Assembly (NCBI RefSeq): GCF_963422335.1 | Contig: NZ_OY729424.1 | Span: 6,386,001-6,450,000 of the forward strand | DNA length: 64,000 bases | Direction: 5' to 3' | Source of the DNA: an uncultured Roseateles sp. | GTDB taxonomy: Bacteria > Pseudomonadota > Gammaproteobacteria > Burkholderiales > Burkholderiaceae_C | Shown: positions 35,494 to 44,309 of the stretch, piece after piece | How positions within the stretch are numbered: position 1 is the first letter of the stretch | Layout: each line of letters starts with the position of its first letter | The notes under the pieces: generated by a model | Told to the model about the DNA's origin: nothing | The model's input: only the letters and a program-made list of their open reading frames with translations | Databases searched by the model: none | Program-made: the position numbers and the translations under genes

Positions 35494-38451
35494 ATGACAA
35501 GTTCATTGGCCATTCCGGATACCGCAGCCCCTGCCGGGGCGCTGCCGCCCTCGGGCTCAAACACCCGCACCTGGCAGGTCTTGCTGCTGGCGCTGTGCCT
35601 CAGCTGCTGCGGCCTGCGGCTGTGGGCCATGGCCTATGTGGATCGCAGCGTCGTGCCGGAGGCGGCGGGTGGCATGGGGGCCAGGTTCACCGGCACCTTT
35701 GACGGGCCGCTGTGGATGCGCGAGGTGGCCAGCGTCCAGCCCGACTCGGACCTTGCCCGTGCAGGCGTACGGGCAGGCGACCGGATTTCCTTCGACGTGC
35801 CCGGGGACGCCTGGCGTTACAAGGGTATCGGCGAGTCGATTGCGGTCACCGTCGAGTCGCAGGGGCAGCTGCGCAAGCTGAGCGTGCGCACGGTGCCCGA
35901 TCCCGGCCGCGTCAACCTGCTTGCCGTGACGGCCCTGCTGGGCGACTGGGTGGACAGCTGGATGGCCCTGCTCGTTGCGGCCGTCCTGTCCTGGCGCCGC
36001 GCGGACAGCAAGCCGATACGCGCACTCGCGATTGCGCTGGCGATTTACAGCGTGGCGGGCATGACCCGCGGCTTGCCGGGCGGCATGCTGCAGACCCTGC
36101 TGTTCCTGACCAACTCCAGTGTGCTGGCCTATGTCACCGCGGTGGGCTATCTCTACTTCGCCCTCAGCTTTTCAAGCGGCACCCCTCGCTTCGCCAAACC
36201 CTGGCAGCGCACGGTGGCCATCACCTTGATCTGCCTGGGCCTGCTGTTTCCCTTGTTGGAGGCGCTCCATCTGCTGCGCTTGTTGCCGGTGGATGCGTCA
36301 TGGAAGAAGACGATAGAGACCGTCAGCAAGCACGCCATCAACCTGGTCGCGCTGGCGACCGCTGCATTCCTGTGGCTCGCCTGGCGACGCGCCTCCGGCA
36401 TGGAAAAGTACCGCTGCGCCTGGGTCGGCATTTGCGTAGGCGCCCTGGTATTGGGCAGCATCGTGTTCTATCTGGTGGGCTCACTGCCCGGCAGAACCAC
36501 CGAACGCCAGTTCATCGTCACCTGCATCCAGGTGGCACTGGACATCGCCGCCATGCTGGGCCTGAGCTACGCGGTGCTGCGTCATCGTGTCTTCGGCTTC
36601 GGTTTCGCGCTCAGCCGGGCGCTGGTCTGGGCCATCGTGGTGGCGCTGCTGCTGGCCGGTGTCAGCCTGCTTCATCTGCTGTTCTCGCCGCTGCTGAACC
36701 TGGCCGACAAGCGCACCAACCTGGGCTTCACCACCGCCTCGGCGGCGCTCACCGCCCTGGGCCTGCCGCGCGGCTACGAGTGGGCGCAGCGACTGGTGCA
36801 GGCGCTGTTCTACCGCCCCTGGAAGGCCAGGGAGGACGCGCTACGGCAGGGCATAGCGGCGGCGGCGGCGGTGCACGGACGCGATGCGCTGCTGAACCAC
36901 TATCTGGCGGCCGTGGGCGCCTTTGCCGACGGCGCCGGTGTCGCCATCTACCGCACCGAGTCTGTGTCGGGCCTGTGCTCAAGGCTCTCGGCCACCCTTC
37001 CCAACGCCCCCGAGCATCTGACCCTGAGCCCGGCCGAGCTGCGCGCCATCCTCGCGCACCGGCTGCCCGCAACGCTGGCCGGCCTTGCCGGCCTCGATGC
37101 ACTGGCCGTGCCCACCACCCACCGCGACCAGCTCACCGGCTTTCTGCTGCTGGCCGCCAAGCCCGGCCTGATTCCCTACCGGCCCGACGAGATACGCGCC
37201 GTGGCCCACGCGACCCAGATGCTGCAGCAGGATCTGCAGGCCGAGGCGGCCCGCACGCAGGCGCAGCTGCTCGAAGACAAGCTGGCCGCCGAGGCGCAGG
37301 CGCGGGAGGCGGCGCAGTCGGCCAATGCGGCCAAGAGCGCCTTTCTGGCCACGGTCAGCCACGAGATACGCACGCCGATGAACGGTGTCATCGGCATGAG
37401 CGGCCTGCTGCTCAGCTCAGACCTGAGCGAGGATCAGCGCGACCATGCGCAAACCATACGCGACTCGGCCGAACTGCTGCTGACCATCATCAACGATGTG
37501 CTCGACTTCTCGAAGATAGAGGCGGGCAAGCTGGAGCTGGAGCACCAACCCTTCGACCTGCGCGAGTGTGTGCGCTTGGGCCTGGACCTGGTCGGTGTGC
37601 GCGCCGCGCAAAAGGGTCTGAAGCTGAGCTGCCACTTCGATGCCGAGGTGCCGGCGGCCGTAGTGGGTGACGCCGCCCACCTGCGCCAGATCCTGCTCAA
37701 CCTCTTGAGCAATGCGGTCAAGTTCACCGAGCGCGGCGAGGTGCAGCTCAAGGTCTCGCGGCCCGCCGAGGGACGCCTGGCCTTCGAGGTGAGCGACACC
37801 GGCATCGGCCTGAGCGAGGCGGGCCGCTCGCGTCTGTTCCAGCGTTTCAGCCAGGCCGACGCCAGCATCGCCAGCCGTTATGGCGGCACCGGCCTGGGCC
37901 TGGCGATCAGCCGGCAGCTGGCCGAGCTGATGGGCGGGACGATGGGTGTGGACAGCGCCGGCCCCGGCCAGGGCAGCTGCTTCCATTTCGACATCGCGGC
38001 GCCGGCCGCCGCGCTGGACCTGCTGCCACAACGCGCGGCCGCAGTGGCACCGGACCCGCGGATGGCCGCCCGCCATCCGCTGCGCATCCTGCTGGCTGAG
38101 GACAACGGCGTGAACCAGAAGCTGGCCCTGCGCCTGCTGGAGCAGCTGGGCTACCGGGCCGATCTGGCCAGCAACGGGCGCGAGGCGATCGACAGCGTCG
38201 CGCGCCAGGCCTACGATCTGCTGCTGATGGATGTGCGCATGCCCGAGATGGATGGCCTGGAAGCCACCCGGCAGATCACGGCGCGCTGGCCGCCGGACCA
38301 GCGACCGCGCATCGTCGCCATGACCGCCAACGCCCTCAACGGCGACCGCCCGCAATGCCTGGCCGCCGGCATGGACGAGCATCTGAGCAAACCGCTGCGC
38401 GTCGAGGCCCTGATCGCTGCGCTGACCGACACCGCTGCACGCAAGCCATGA
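35494..38451 (+). CDS. Hybrid sensor histidine kinase: PDZ-like, multi-pass membrane, HisKA, HATPase, receiver
   Basis: A membrane hybrid kinase of 985 residues. A helix at about 25-45, a ~95-residue extracytoplasmic PDZ-like domain (VASVQPDSDLARAGVRAGDRI), about eight membrane helices (about 140-415), a poorly defined GAF-like region (about 440-575) and a coiled segment precede HisKA with His623 (ATVSHEIRTPMNGVIGM). HATPase (NLLSNAVKFTERG, GGTGLGLAISRQL) and a C-terminal receiver with Asp913 (LLLMDVRMPEMDG) follow. The start at 35494 has GAGGA upstream. Its stop overlaps the Hpt gene (ATGA), starting a phosphorelay operon. Confidence 0.88.
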   Translation: MTSSLAIPDTAAPAGALPPSGSNTRTWQVLLLALCLSCCGLRLWAMAYVDRSVVPEAAGGMGARFTGTFDGPLWMREVASVQPDSDLARAGVRAGDRISFDVPGDAWRYKGIGESIAVTVESQGQLRKLSVRTVPDPGRVNLLAVTALLGDWVDSWMALLVAAVLSWRRADSKPIRALAIALAIYSVAGMTRGLPGGMLQTLLFLTNSSVLAYVTAVGYLYFALSFSSGTPRFAKPWQRTVAITLICLGLLFPLLEALHLLRLLPVDASWKKTIETVSKHAINLVALATAAFLWLAWRRASGMEKYRCAWVGICVGALVLGSIVFYLVGSLPGRTTERQFIVTCIQVALDIAAMLGLSYAVLRHRVFGFGFALSRALVWAIVVALLLAGVSLLHLLFSPLLNLADKRTNLGFTTASAALTALGLPRGYEWAQRLVQALFYRPWKAREDALRQGIAAAAAVHGRDALLNHYLAAVGAFADGAGVAIYRTESVSGLCSRLSATLPNAPEHLTLSPAELRAILAHRLPATLAGLAGLDALAVPTTHRDQLTGFLLLAAKPGLIPYRPDEIRAVAHATQMLQQDLQAEAARTQAQLLEDKLAAEAQAREAAQSANAAKSAFLATVSHEIRTPMNGVIGMSGLLLSSDLSEDQRDHAQTIRDSAELLLTIINDVLDFSKIEAGKLELEHQPFDLRECVRLGLDLVGVRAAQKGLKLSCHFDAEVPAAVVGDAAHLRQILLNLLSNAVKFTERGEVQLKVSRPAEGRLAFEVSDTGIGLSEAGRSRLFQRFSQADASIASRYGGTGLGLAISRQLAELMGGTMGVDSAGPGQGSCFHFDIAAPAAALDLLPQRAAAVAPDPRMAARHPLRILLAEDNGVNQKLALRLLEQLGYRADLASNGREAIDSVARQAYDLLLMDVRMPEMDGLEATRQITARWPPDQRPRIVAMTANALNGDRPQCLAAGMDEHLSKPLRVEALIAALTDTAARKP

Positions 38452-38786
38452 CCCTGCCGACGATAGACACCCACAGCTTCGAAGCACTGCAGGCCAATGC
38501 CGGCGCGGACTTCGTTGTCACCCTGGTCGAGGCCTTTGCCGAGGAGGCACCACGGCTGATGGCCGAAGTGCGCCAGGCGGCAAGCACGGCCGACGTCGAG
38601 CGCTTCCAGACCCTGGCCCACGCGCTGAAAAGCAATGGCGTGGCCTTTGGCGCAACCCGGCTGGCTGAGGCGGCGCGCCGGCTGGAGTGGCAGGGGCCTT
38701 CGGCCGGGGCAGCCGCCATTGATGAACTGGCCGTCGAACTCGACGCCGCGATGGCCGCCCTGCGGACACTGGCGCGAGTGGCATGA
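38448..38786 (+). CDS. Hpt domain phosphotransfer protein
   Basis: A stand-alone histidine phosphotransfer protein of 112 residues, mostly helical, with the phospho-acceptor His58 in TLAHALKSNGVAFGA. It carries phosphate from the receiver of the hybrid kinase to a downstream response regulator. Four-base overlaps at both ends (ATGA with the kinase stop, ATGA with the next start) tie its translation to both partners and make the direction of flow clear: kinase, Hpt, DNA-binding fusion. Confidence 0.9.
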   Translation: MTLPTIDTHSFEALQANAGADFVVTLVEAFAEEAPRLMAEVRQAASTADVERFQTLAHALKSNGVAFGATRLAEAARRLEWQGPSAGAAAIDELAVELDAAMAALRTLARVA

Positions 38787-40066
38787 GCGCACTGGTCTTT
38801 GGCCACGTCGAGCTACGGCTGGCCGAGCGCCAGCTGCTGGTCCATGGCGAGCCGGTGGCCCTGGGCAGCCGGGGCTTCGATCTGCTGAAGGCCCTGGTCA
38901 GCAAGCGCGACCGGGTCGTCGGCAAGGACGAGTTGCTCGACGAGGTCTGGCCCGGCCTGGTGGTCGAGGAGAACAATCTGCAGGTGCAGATCTCCGGCCT
39001 GCGCCGGGTGCTGGGCGCGCGGTCAATCGCTACCGTGGCCGGCCTGGGCTACCGCTTCACCTTGGCGCCGGGCGCGGGCGCATCCCAGCAGCCGCCTACA
39101 GCCTCACCCCAGCCTGCTGCGGCAACGAGCAGGGCCCGCGTGCTGGTGGCCGACGACAACCGCGTCAACCGCCTGTTGCTGTGCCGGTCGCTGGAGCTGA
39201 TGGGCCATCAGGTCAGCAGCGCCGACAACGGCCGCCAGGCGCTGGAGCTGCTGCGGCGCCAGCCCTTCGAGCTGCTGCTGCTCGACCTGGCCATGCCCGA
39301 GCTCGACGGCTTCGGCCTGCTGCAGCTCCGTGCCGTTGACGCCGAGTTGCGCGAGGTGGCCGTCATCGTCACCAGCGCGCTGGGCGGCGTGGCGCCGGTG
39401 GCCCGTTGCATCGAGCTGGGGGCCGATGACTTTTTGCACAAGCCGGTCGATCCCTGGCTGCTGAAAGCCCGCATCGAGTCCAGCCTGGCGCGTAAGCAGC
39501 ACCGTGACCTGCAGAGCGAGGCGCTGCGCCGGCTGACGCCCGGCGGGCCCATCGAGCCCAGCCGCCTGGCCGACGCCTGCGTGCTGGTCGCCCGCCTGCA
39601 CGAGCCCCAGCGCCCGCAGCAAACGCCGCAGGAGCTGATGGAGCTGCTGAGCAGCTGGGGCACCTTGATGTTCGATGCCATCGAGGGACGGGCCGGCGAG
39701 GTGGCGCAGTTCAGCGGCGACGGCCTGCTGGCCCTGTTCGCCGAGCCCCGCGCCGCGGTGCAGGCCGGGCGCGACATGATGGAGGTGGCCGAGCTGTTCA
39801 ACGCTCAGCGCAGCGCCGAGGGCCAGGCAGCAATCGCCTTTGGCATCGGCATCGCGCGCGGCGAAATCGTCGTCGGCTCGGCGGCCACGGCCCGGCGGGC
39901 GGCCTATGCCTGCGTGGGCGCGCCTGTGCTCAGTGCCGCACGCTTGGCGGCCGACGGCGCGGCGGCAGGGAACGGCCTGCTGATGGATGCCGCCACGCGC
40001 TCGGGCCTGCCCGCCGATATGGCCCGGGCCGGCCTCAATCCACCGGCAACGCCGTCTCGTACTTGA
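38783..40066 (+). CDS. Winged-helix / receiver / class III cyclase-like fusion protein
   Basis: A cytoplasmic protein of 427 residues with an unusual order. An OmpR/CadC-type winged helix (about 1-95: LGSRGFDLLKALVSKRDRVVGKDELLDEVWPGLVVEENNLQVQISGLRRVLG, GYRF) is joined by a Pro/Ala linker to a receiver with Asp168 (LLLLDLAMPELDG), then a C-terminal class III nucleotide cyclase homology domain (about 262-415). The cyclase part keeps GDG (Asp313) and Arg387 but has Arg271 where the first metal Asp belongs and Leu383 for the catalytic Asn, so it is probably inactive. It ends the phosphorelay operon and overlaps the convergent lrp-like gene by 32 bases. Confidence 0.82.
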   Translation: MSALVFGHVELRLAERQLLVHGEPVALGSRGFDLLKALVSKRDRVVGKDELLDEVWPGLVVEENNLQVQISGLRRVLGARSIATVAGLGYRFTLAPGAGASQQPPTASPQPAAATSRARVLVADDNRVNRLLLCRSLELMGHQVSSADNGRQALELLRRQPFELLLLDLAMPELDGFGLLQLRAVDAELREVAVIVTSALGGVAPVARCIELGADDFLHKPVDPWLLKARIESSLARKQHRDLQSEALRRLTPGGPIEPSRLADACVLVARLHEPQRPQQTPQELMELLSSWGTLMFDAIEGRAGEVAQFSGDGLLALFAEPRAAVQAGRDMMEVAELFNAQRSAEGQAAIAFGIGIARGEIVVGSAATARRAAYACVGAPVLSAARLAADGAAAGNGLLMDAATRSGLPADMARAGLNPPATPSRT

Positions 40067-40514
40067 CCTCGCGCAGCACCACATTGCTGCGCACGCTGGC
40101 CACGCCGGGCACCTTGAAGACCTGGTTCTGCAGGAACTGGTCATAGGCCTTCATGTCCGGCACAACGACCTTGATCACATAGTCGGCCTCGCCGGTGATG
40201 CCGTGGCATTCGATGATCTCGCGGCTGGCGCTGACCAGGCGCTCGAAGTTCTCGACCGCGCCATCGCTGTGCCGCACCAGGCTGACATTGGCCAGCACGC
40301 AAATGTTGAGCCCCAGCTTCTCGCGGTCCACCAGGGCGACATGACGGCGTATCACGCCGCTCTCCTCCAGCTCCTTGATGCGCCGCCACACCGGTGTGGC
40401 GGACAGACCCACCTTGTCGGCCAGCTGCTGCGTGCTCTGCCGCCCGTCCTGCTGCAGCTCCTGCAGTATCAGTCGGGTGGCGCGATCGAAACGTTCATTT
40501 TCCATATCCGCCAT
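40035..40514 (-). CDS. Lrp/AsnC family transcriptional regulator
   Basis: A 159-residue regulator: N-terminal helix-turn-helix (RLILQELQQDGRQSTQQLADKVGLSATPVWRRIKELEESGVI) and a C-terminal RAM/AsnC ligand domain (CHGITGEADYVIKVVVPDMKAYDQFL). It is divergent from the indolepyruvate oxidoreductase gene across 108 bases and probably controls it in response to an amino acid; this pairing is common in proteobacteria. ATG at 40514 or 40505 could start it; neither has a strong ribosome site. No clear Lrp-type box was picked out in the gap. Confidence 0.9.
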   Translation of the reverse strand: MADMENERFDRATRLILQELQQDGRQSTQQLADKVGLSATPVWRRIKELEESGVIRRHVALVDREKLGLNICVLANVSLVRHSDGAVENFERLVSASREIIECHGITGEADYVIKVVVPDMKAYDQFLQNQVFKVPGVASVRSNVVLREVKYETALPVD

Positions 40515-40622
40515 TTTGGAGTAAATACTGGTTCCAGATTCCGCGGTTCAGGCCAATTGGGGAAACTATCCCTCGCGTATTTGGCGAAAAATCGCTCGCA
40601 ACTTACTTCTCGGGGCCCGCCC

Positions 40623-43600
40623 ATGTCCGAACTAGCTTCCTGCCCAGCGCTGCGCGACTACAAACTGTCGGACAACCTCGCCGCCACCCGCGGCGCCGTG
40701 TTCCTGACCGGCACCCAGGCGCTGGTGCGCCTGCCGCTGATGCAAAAGGCACTGGACGAGGCCGCCGGCCTGAAGACCGCCGGCTTCGTCTCCGGCTACC
40801 GCGGCAGCCCCTTGGGCATGGTCGACCAGCAGATGTGGAAAGCGAAGAAGTTCCTCGACGCCGCGCAGATCAACTTCCTGCCGGCGATCAATGAAGACCT
40901 GGCCGCCACCGCCTGCCTGGGCGTGCAGCGCGTCGGCCTGGACCCGAAGCGCACCGTCGATGGCGTGTTCGCGATGTGGTACGGCAAGGGCCCCGGCGTG
41001 GACCGCGCGGGCGATGCGCTGAAGCACGCCAATGTCTACGGCAGCTCGCCGCTGGGTGGCGTGCTGGTGGTCTGCGGCGACGACCATGGTTGCGTGTCCA
41101 GCAGCACACCGCATCAGAGCGACCTGGCCCTGCAGGCCTGGAGCATGCCGCTGGTGCACCCGGCGAATGTGGCCGAGTATCTGGAGTTCGGCCTGTATGG
41201 CTGGGCGCTGTCCCGCTTCTCCGGCGCCTGGGTCGGCTTCAAGGCGATCTCCGAGGTCGTCGAGTCGGGCATGACGGTCGACCTCGATCAAGTGACGCTG
41301 GACTTCGAGAACCCGATCGATTACCAGGCGCCCGTGAACCTGCACATCCGCTCGGTCGATCTGCCCTCGCTGGAGCTCGAGTCGCGGCTGGCCCACAAGC
41401 TGGAGGCGGTCTGCGCCTTCGCCAAGCTCAATTCGATAGACAAGCACATCGTCAGCAGCCCGAATGCGACTTTAGGCATCGTCACCGTCGGCAAGGCGCA
41501 CTACGACTTCATGGAGGTGCTGCGCCGGCTCGACCTGGATCCGAACGCGCTGGCTGCCGCCGGTGTGCGCGTCTACAAGGTCGGCCTGGTGTTCCCGCTG
41601 GAAACGACGCGGATGCTGGAGTTCACCCAAGGCCTGACGGACCTGCTGGTGATCGAGGAAAAGGCGCCCGTGGTCGAGCGCCAGATCAAGGAACTGCTCT
41701 ACCACCTGCCCGATGCGCAGCGGCCCAAGGTCATAGGCAAGAGCGACGAGATGGGCAGGCCGGTGCTCAGCGCTTTAGGCGAGCTGCGCCCCTCGCGCAT
41801 CATGAATATGGTGGCCGACTGGCTGGCGCGGCTGAACCCGGCGCTGGACCGGCGCGAGCTGGTGGTCGATTTCCAGACCCCGACCCTGCTGTCCAATGCC
41901 GCCGATGCGGTGCGCCGCCAGCCGTACTTCTGCTCCGGCTGCCCGCACAACACCAGCACCAAGCTGCCCGACGGCTCGCGGGCCCTGGCCGGCATCGGCT
42001 GCCACTTCATGGCCAGCTGGATGGAGCGCGGCACCTCGGGCCTGATACAGATGGGTGCCGAGGGCGTGGACTGGGCCGCACAGAGCCGCTTCACGACCGA
42101 GAAGCATGTGTTCCAGAACCTGGGCGACGGCACTTACTACCACTCCGGCTATCTGGCGATACGCCAGGCCATCGCCGCCAAGACCAATATCACCTACAAG
42201 ATCCTCTACAACGATGCGGTGGCGATGACCGGCGGCCAGCCGGTGGACGGCAGCATCAGCGTGCCGCAGATCGCGCGCCAGGTCGAGGCCGAGGGGGTGA
42301 AGCAGCTGGTCGTCGTCTCGGACGAGATCGAGAAATACAAGGGCCACGAGTCGCAGTTCCCGGCGGGCACGACCTTCCATGACCGCTCGGAGCTCGACGC
42401 CGTGCAGCGCCAGCTGCGCGAGGTCGAGGGCGTGACGGTGCTGATCTATGACCAGACCTGTGCCGCAGAGAAGCGCCGCCGGCGCAAGAAGAAGGAGTTC
42501 TACGACCCTCCGAAGCGCATCTTCATCAACGAGGCGGTCTGCGAGGGCTGCGGCGATTGCGGCGTGGCGTCGAACTGCCTGAGCGTCGTGCCGGTGGAGA
42601 CCGATCTGGGCCGCAAGCGCCATATCGAGCAGAGCTCCTGCAACAAGGATTTCTCCTGCGTCAACGGCTTCTGCCCCAGCTTTGTGTCGGTGCATGGTGC
42701 GGTGCTGAAGAAGCGGGTCGGCTCGGGCTTCACCGCCGCAGATCTGGCCCGAGAACTGGCCGCCATCGGCCTGCCCAAGCCCTGGGACTGGAGCGGCCCG
42801 TTCGACCTGTTGGTCACCGGCGTCGGCGGCACCGGCGTCGTCACCGTCGGCGCCCTGGTCTCGATGGCCGCGCATCTGGAAGGCAAGCAGGCCTCGGTGC
42901 TGGACTTCATGGGCTTTGCGCAAAAAGGCGGCGCGGTCTTGAGCTTTGTGCGCGTGGCGCCGACGCAGGACTTGCTGAACCAGGTGCGCATCGACACCCA
43001 GCAGGCCGATGTGCTGCTGGCCTGCGACATGGTGGTCGGCGCGTCCAGCGACGCCCTGGGCACCGTCAAACCCGGCCGCACGGTGATCATTGCCAACACG
43101 CACGAGATTGCCACCGCGCAGTTCGTGCGCAACCCCGATGCGCAGCTGCATGCGCCCGAGCTGCTGCAGAAGATGCGCTTCGCTGCCGGCGACGACCTGG
43201 TCAGCAGCATCGACGCCCAGGCGATCGCCCAAGAGCTGATGGGCGACACCATGCCGTCCAACATCATCATGCTGGGCGCCTGCTTCCAGCGTGGCCTGAT
43301 CCCGGTCAGCGAGGCCGCCCTGCTGCGCGCCTTCGAGCTCAACGGCGTGGCCGTCGAGGGCAACAAGACCGCCTTCGCCCTGGGCCGTCTCGCTGCGGCC
43401 GACCCGCAGGCGCTGCTGCGCCTGGCCGGCAAGAGGCAAGCCACCGCCGTGGTCGACTGGGACGCACTCGACGGCGAGCAGGGCCTGATCGCCCGCCGCA
43501 CGCGCCTGCTGACCGATTACCAGGACGCAGCCTATGCCCAGCGCTACGTCGCCCTGGTGGAAAAAGTGCGCAAGGCCGAGCTGGCCCTGGGCGAGGCCGG

Positions 43601-44174
43601 CAGCGCGCTGCGCCTGACCAAGGCCGTGGCCCGCTACTACGCCAAGCTGCTGGCCATCAAGGACGAGTACGAGGTTGCCAGGCTCTACACCAACGGCGTG
43701 TTCGAAGCCTCGATGAAGGCGCAGTTCGAGAACTGGGATTCGCTGAGCTACCACCTCGCGCCGCCGCTGCTGTCCAAGCCCGGCCCCGATGGCCGTGCCC
43801 GCAAGATGGTGTTCGGCCCGTGGATGATGAAGGGCTTTAGGGTGCTGGCCAAGCTCAAGGGCCTGCGCGGCACGGTGCTGGACGTCTTCGGCCGCACCGA
43901 CGAGCGCCGCATGGAGCGCCGGCTGATCACCGAGTACGAGGCGCTGATCGCCGAGGTCCTCGCCCACCTCAGCGCCGAGCGGCTGGATGTGGCTGTGAAG
44001 CTGGCCCGTCTGCCCGAGACCATCCGCGGCTACGGCCATGTCAAGCACGCCAATGTCGTCACGGCCACGGCCCAGCGCAAGGCGCTGCTGGATCGCTTCC
44101 ATGGTCGTGTCGTCGAGCCGGTGGCTCAGGCGATGGCGATGCCGATACGGGTCAAGAGCGTGGCGGAGCTGTGA
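40623..44174 (+). CDS. Fused indolepyruvate ferredoxin oxidoreductase (alpha-beta)
   Basis: A 1183-residue fusion of both subunits, the form found in aerobic proteobacteria. The N-terminal half binds thiamine diphosphate (GCPHNTSTKLPDGSRALAGIGCH, YNDAVAMTGGQPVDG). An iron-sulfur motif has Cys640, Cys643, Cys646 and Cys652 (CEGCGDCGVASNC), with a further Cys group in SSCNKDFSCVNGFCPSF. The C-terminal gamma-type domain starts near 720 (LVTGVGGTGVVTVGALVSMAAHLEGK). It oxidatively decarboxylates aryl- or branched 2-oxoacids from amino acid transamination to acyl-CoA. ATG at 40623 has CGGGG upstream. It is divergent from lrp. Confidence 0.92.
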   Translation: MSELASCPALRDYKLSDNLAATRGAVFLTGTQALVRLPLMQKALDEAAGLKTAGFVSGYRGSPLGMVDQQMWKAKKFLDAAQINFLPAINEDLAATACLGVQRVGLDPKRTVDGVFAMWYGKGPGVDRAGDALKHANVYGSSPLGGVLVVCGDDHGCVSSSTPHQSDLALQAWSMPLVHPANVAEYLEFGLYGWALSRFSGAWVGFKAISEVVESGMTVDLDQVTLDFENPIDYQAPVNLHIRSVDLPSLELESRLAHKLEAVCAFAKLNSIDKHIVSSPNATLGIVTVGKAHYDFMEVLRRLDLDPNALAAAGVRVYKVGLVFPLETTRMLEFTQGLTDLLVIEEKAPVVERQIKELLYHLPDAQRPKVIGKSDEMGRPVLSALGELRPSRIMNMVADWLARLNPALDRRELVVDFQTPTLLSNAADAVRRQPYFCSGCPHNTSTKLPDGSRALAGIGCHFMASWMERGTSGLIQMGAEGVDWAAQSRFTTEKHVFQNLGDGTYYHSGYLAIRQAIAAKTNITYKILYNDAVAMTGGQPVDGSISVPQIARQVEAEGVKQLVVVSDEIEKYKGHESQFPAGTTFHDRSELDAVQRQLREVEGVTVLIYDQTCAAEKRRRRKKKEFYDPPKRIFINEAVCEGCGDCGVASNCLSVVPVETDLGRKRHIEQSSCNKDFSCVNGFCPSFVSVHGAVLKKRVGSGFTAADLARELAAIGLPKPWDWSGPFDLLVTGVGGTGVVTVGALVSMAAHLEGKQASVLDFMGFAQKGGAVLSFVRVAPTQDLLNQVRIDTQQADVLLACDMVVGASSDALGTVKPGRTVIIANTHEIATAQFVRNPDAQLHAPELLQKMRFAAGDDLVSSIDAQAIAQELMGDTMPSNIIMLGACFQRGLIPVSEAALLRAFELNGVAVEGNKTAFALGRLAAADPQALLRLAGKRQATAVVDWDALDGEQGLIARRTRLLTDYQDAAYAQRYVALVEKVRKAELALGEAGSALRLTKAVARYYAKLLAIKDEYEVARLYTNGVFEASMKAQFENWDSLSYHLAPPLLSKPGPDGRARKMVFGPWMMKGFRVLAKLKGLRGTVLDVFGRTDERRMERRLITEYEALIAEVLAHLSAERLDVAVKLARLPETIRGYGHVKHANVVTATAQRKALLDRFHGRVVEPVAQAMAMPIRVKSVAEL

Positions 44175-44177
44175 ACC

Positions 44178-44220
44178 CACTAGAACTAGGGGCTTGTAGT
44201 TCAGTGCTTGCCAACTAGTG
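44178..44220. repeat. Inverted repeat between the oxidoreductase and a PEP-CTERM gene
   Basis: Arms CACTAG (44178-44183) and CTAGTG (44215-44220) face each other across 31 bases that themselves contain AACTA and TAGTT. It begins four bases after the oxidoreductase stop. There is no T tract, and the repeat is short, so its role is unclear. Confidence 0.3.
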
Positions 44221-44309
44221 TCTGAAGGCTGGGGCTCGAAATCCGTCTGCGGCTTACGTGACCTGAAGCATTTCGCTTGCACTCAACCAACCTCCCGGGG
44301 GAACGGAAC

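Noticed and set aside
44266..44281. Possible sigma-54 promoter before the PEP-CTERM gene at 44310
   Set aside because: A TTGCA -12 half is present, but the -24 half has AG in place of the required GG.
41775..44282. Very long open frame (835 codons) antisense to the indolepyruvate oxidoreductase
   Set aside because: It mirrors the codon pattern of the real gene on the other strand, a common effect in high-GC DNA. Its translation is a low-complexity His/Gln/Ala/Gly-rich string with no recognisable domain.
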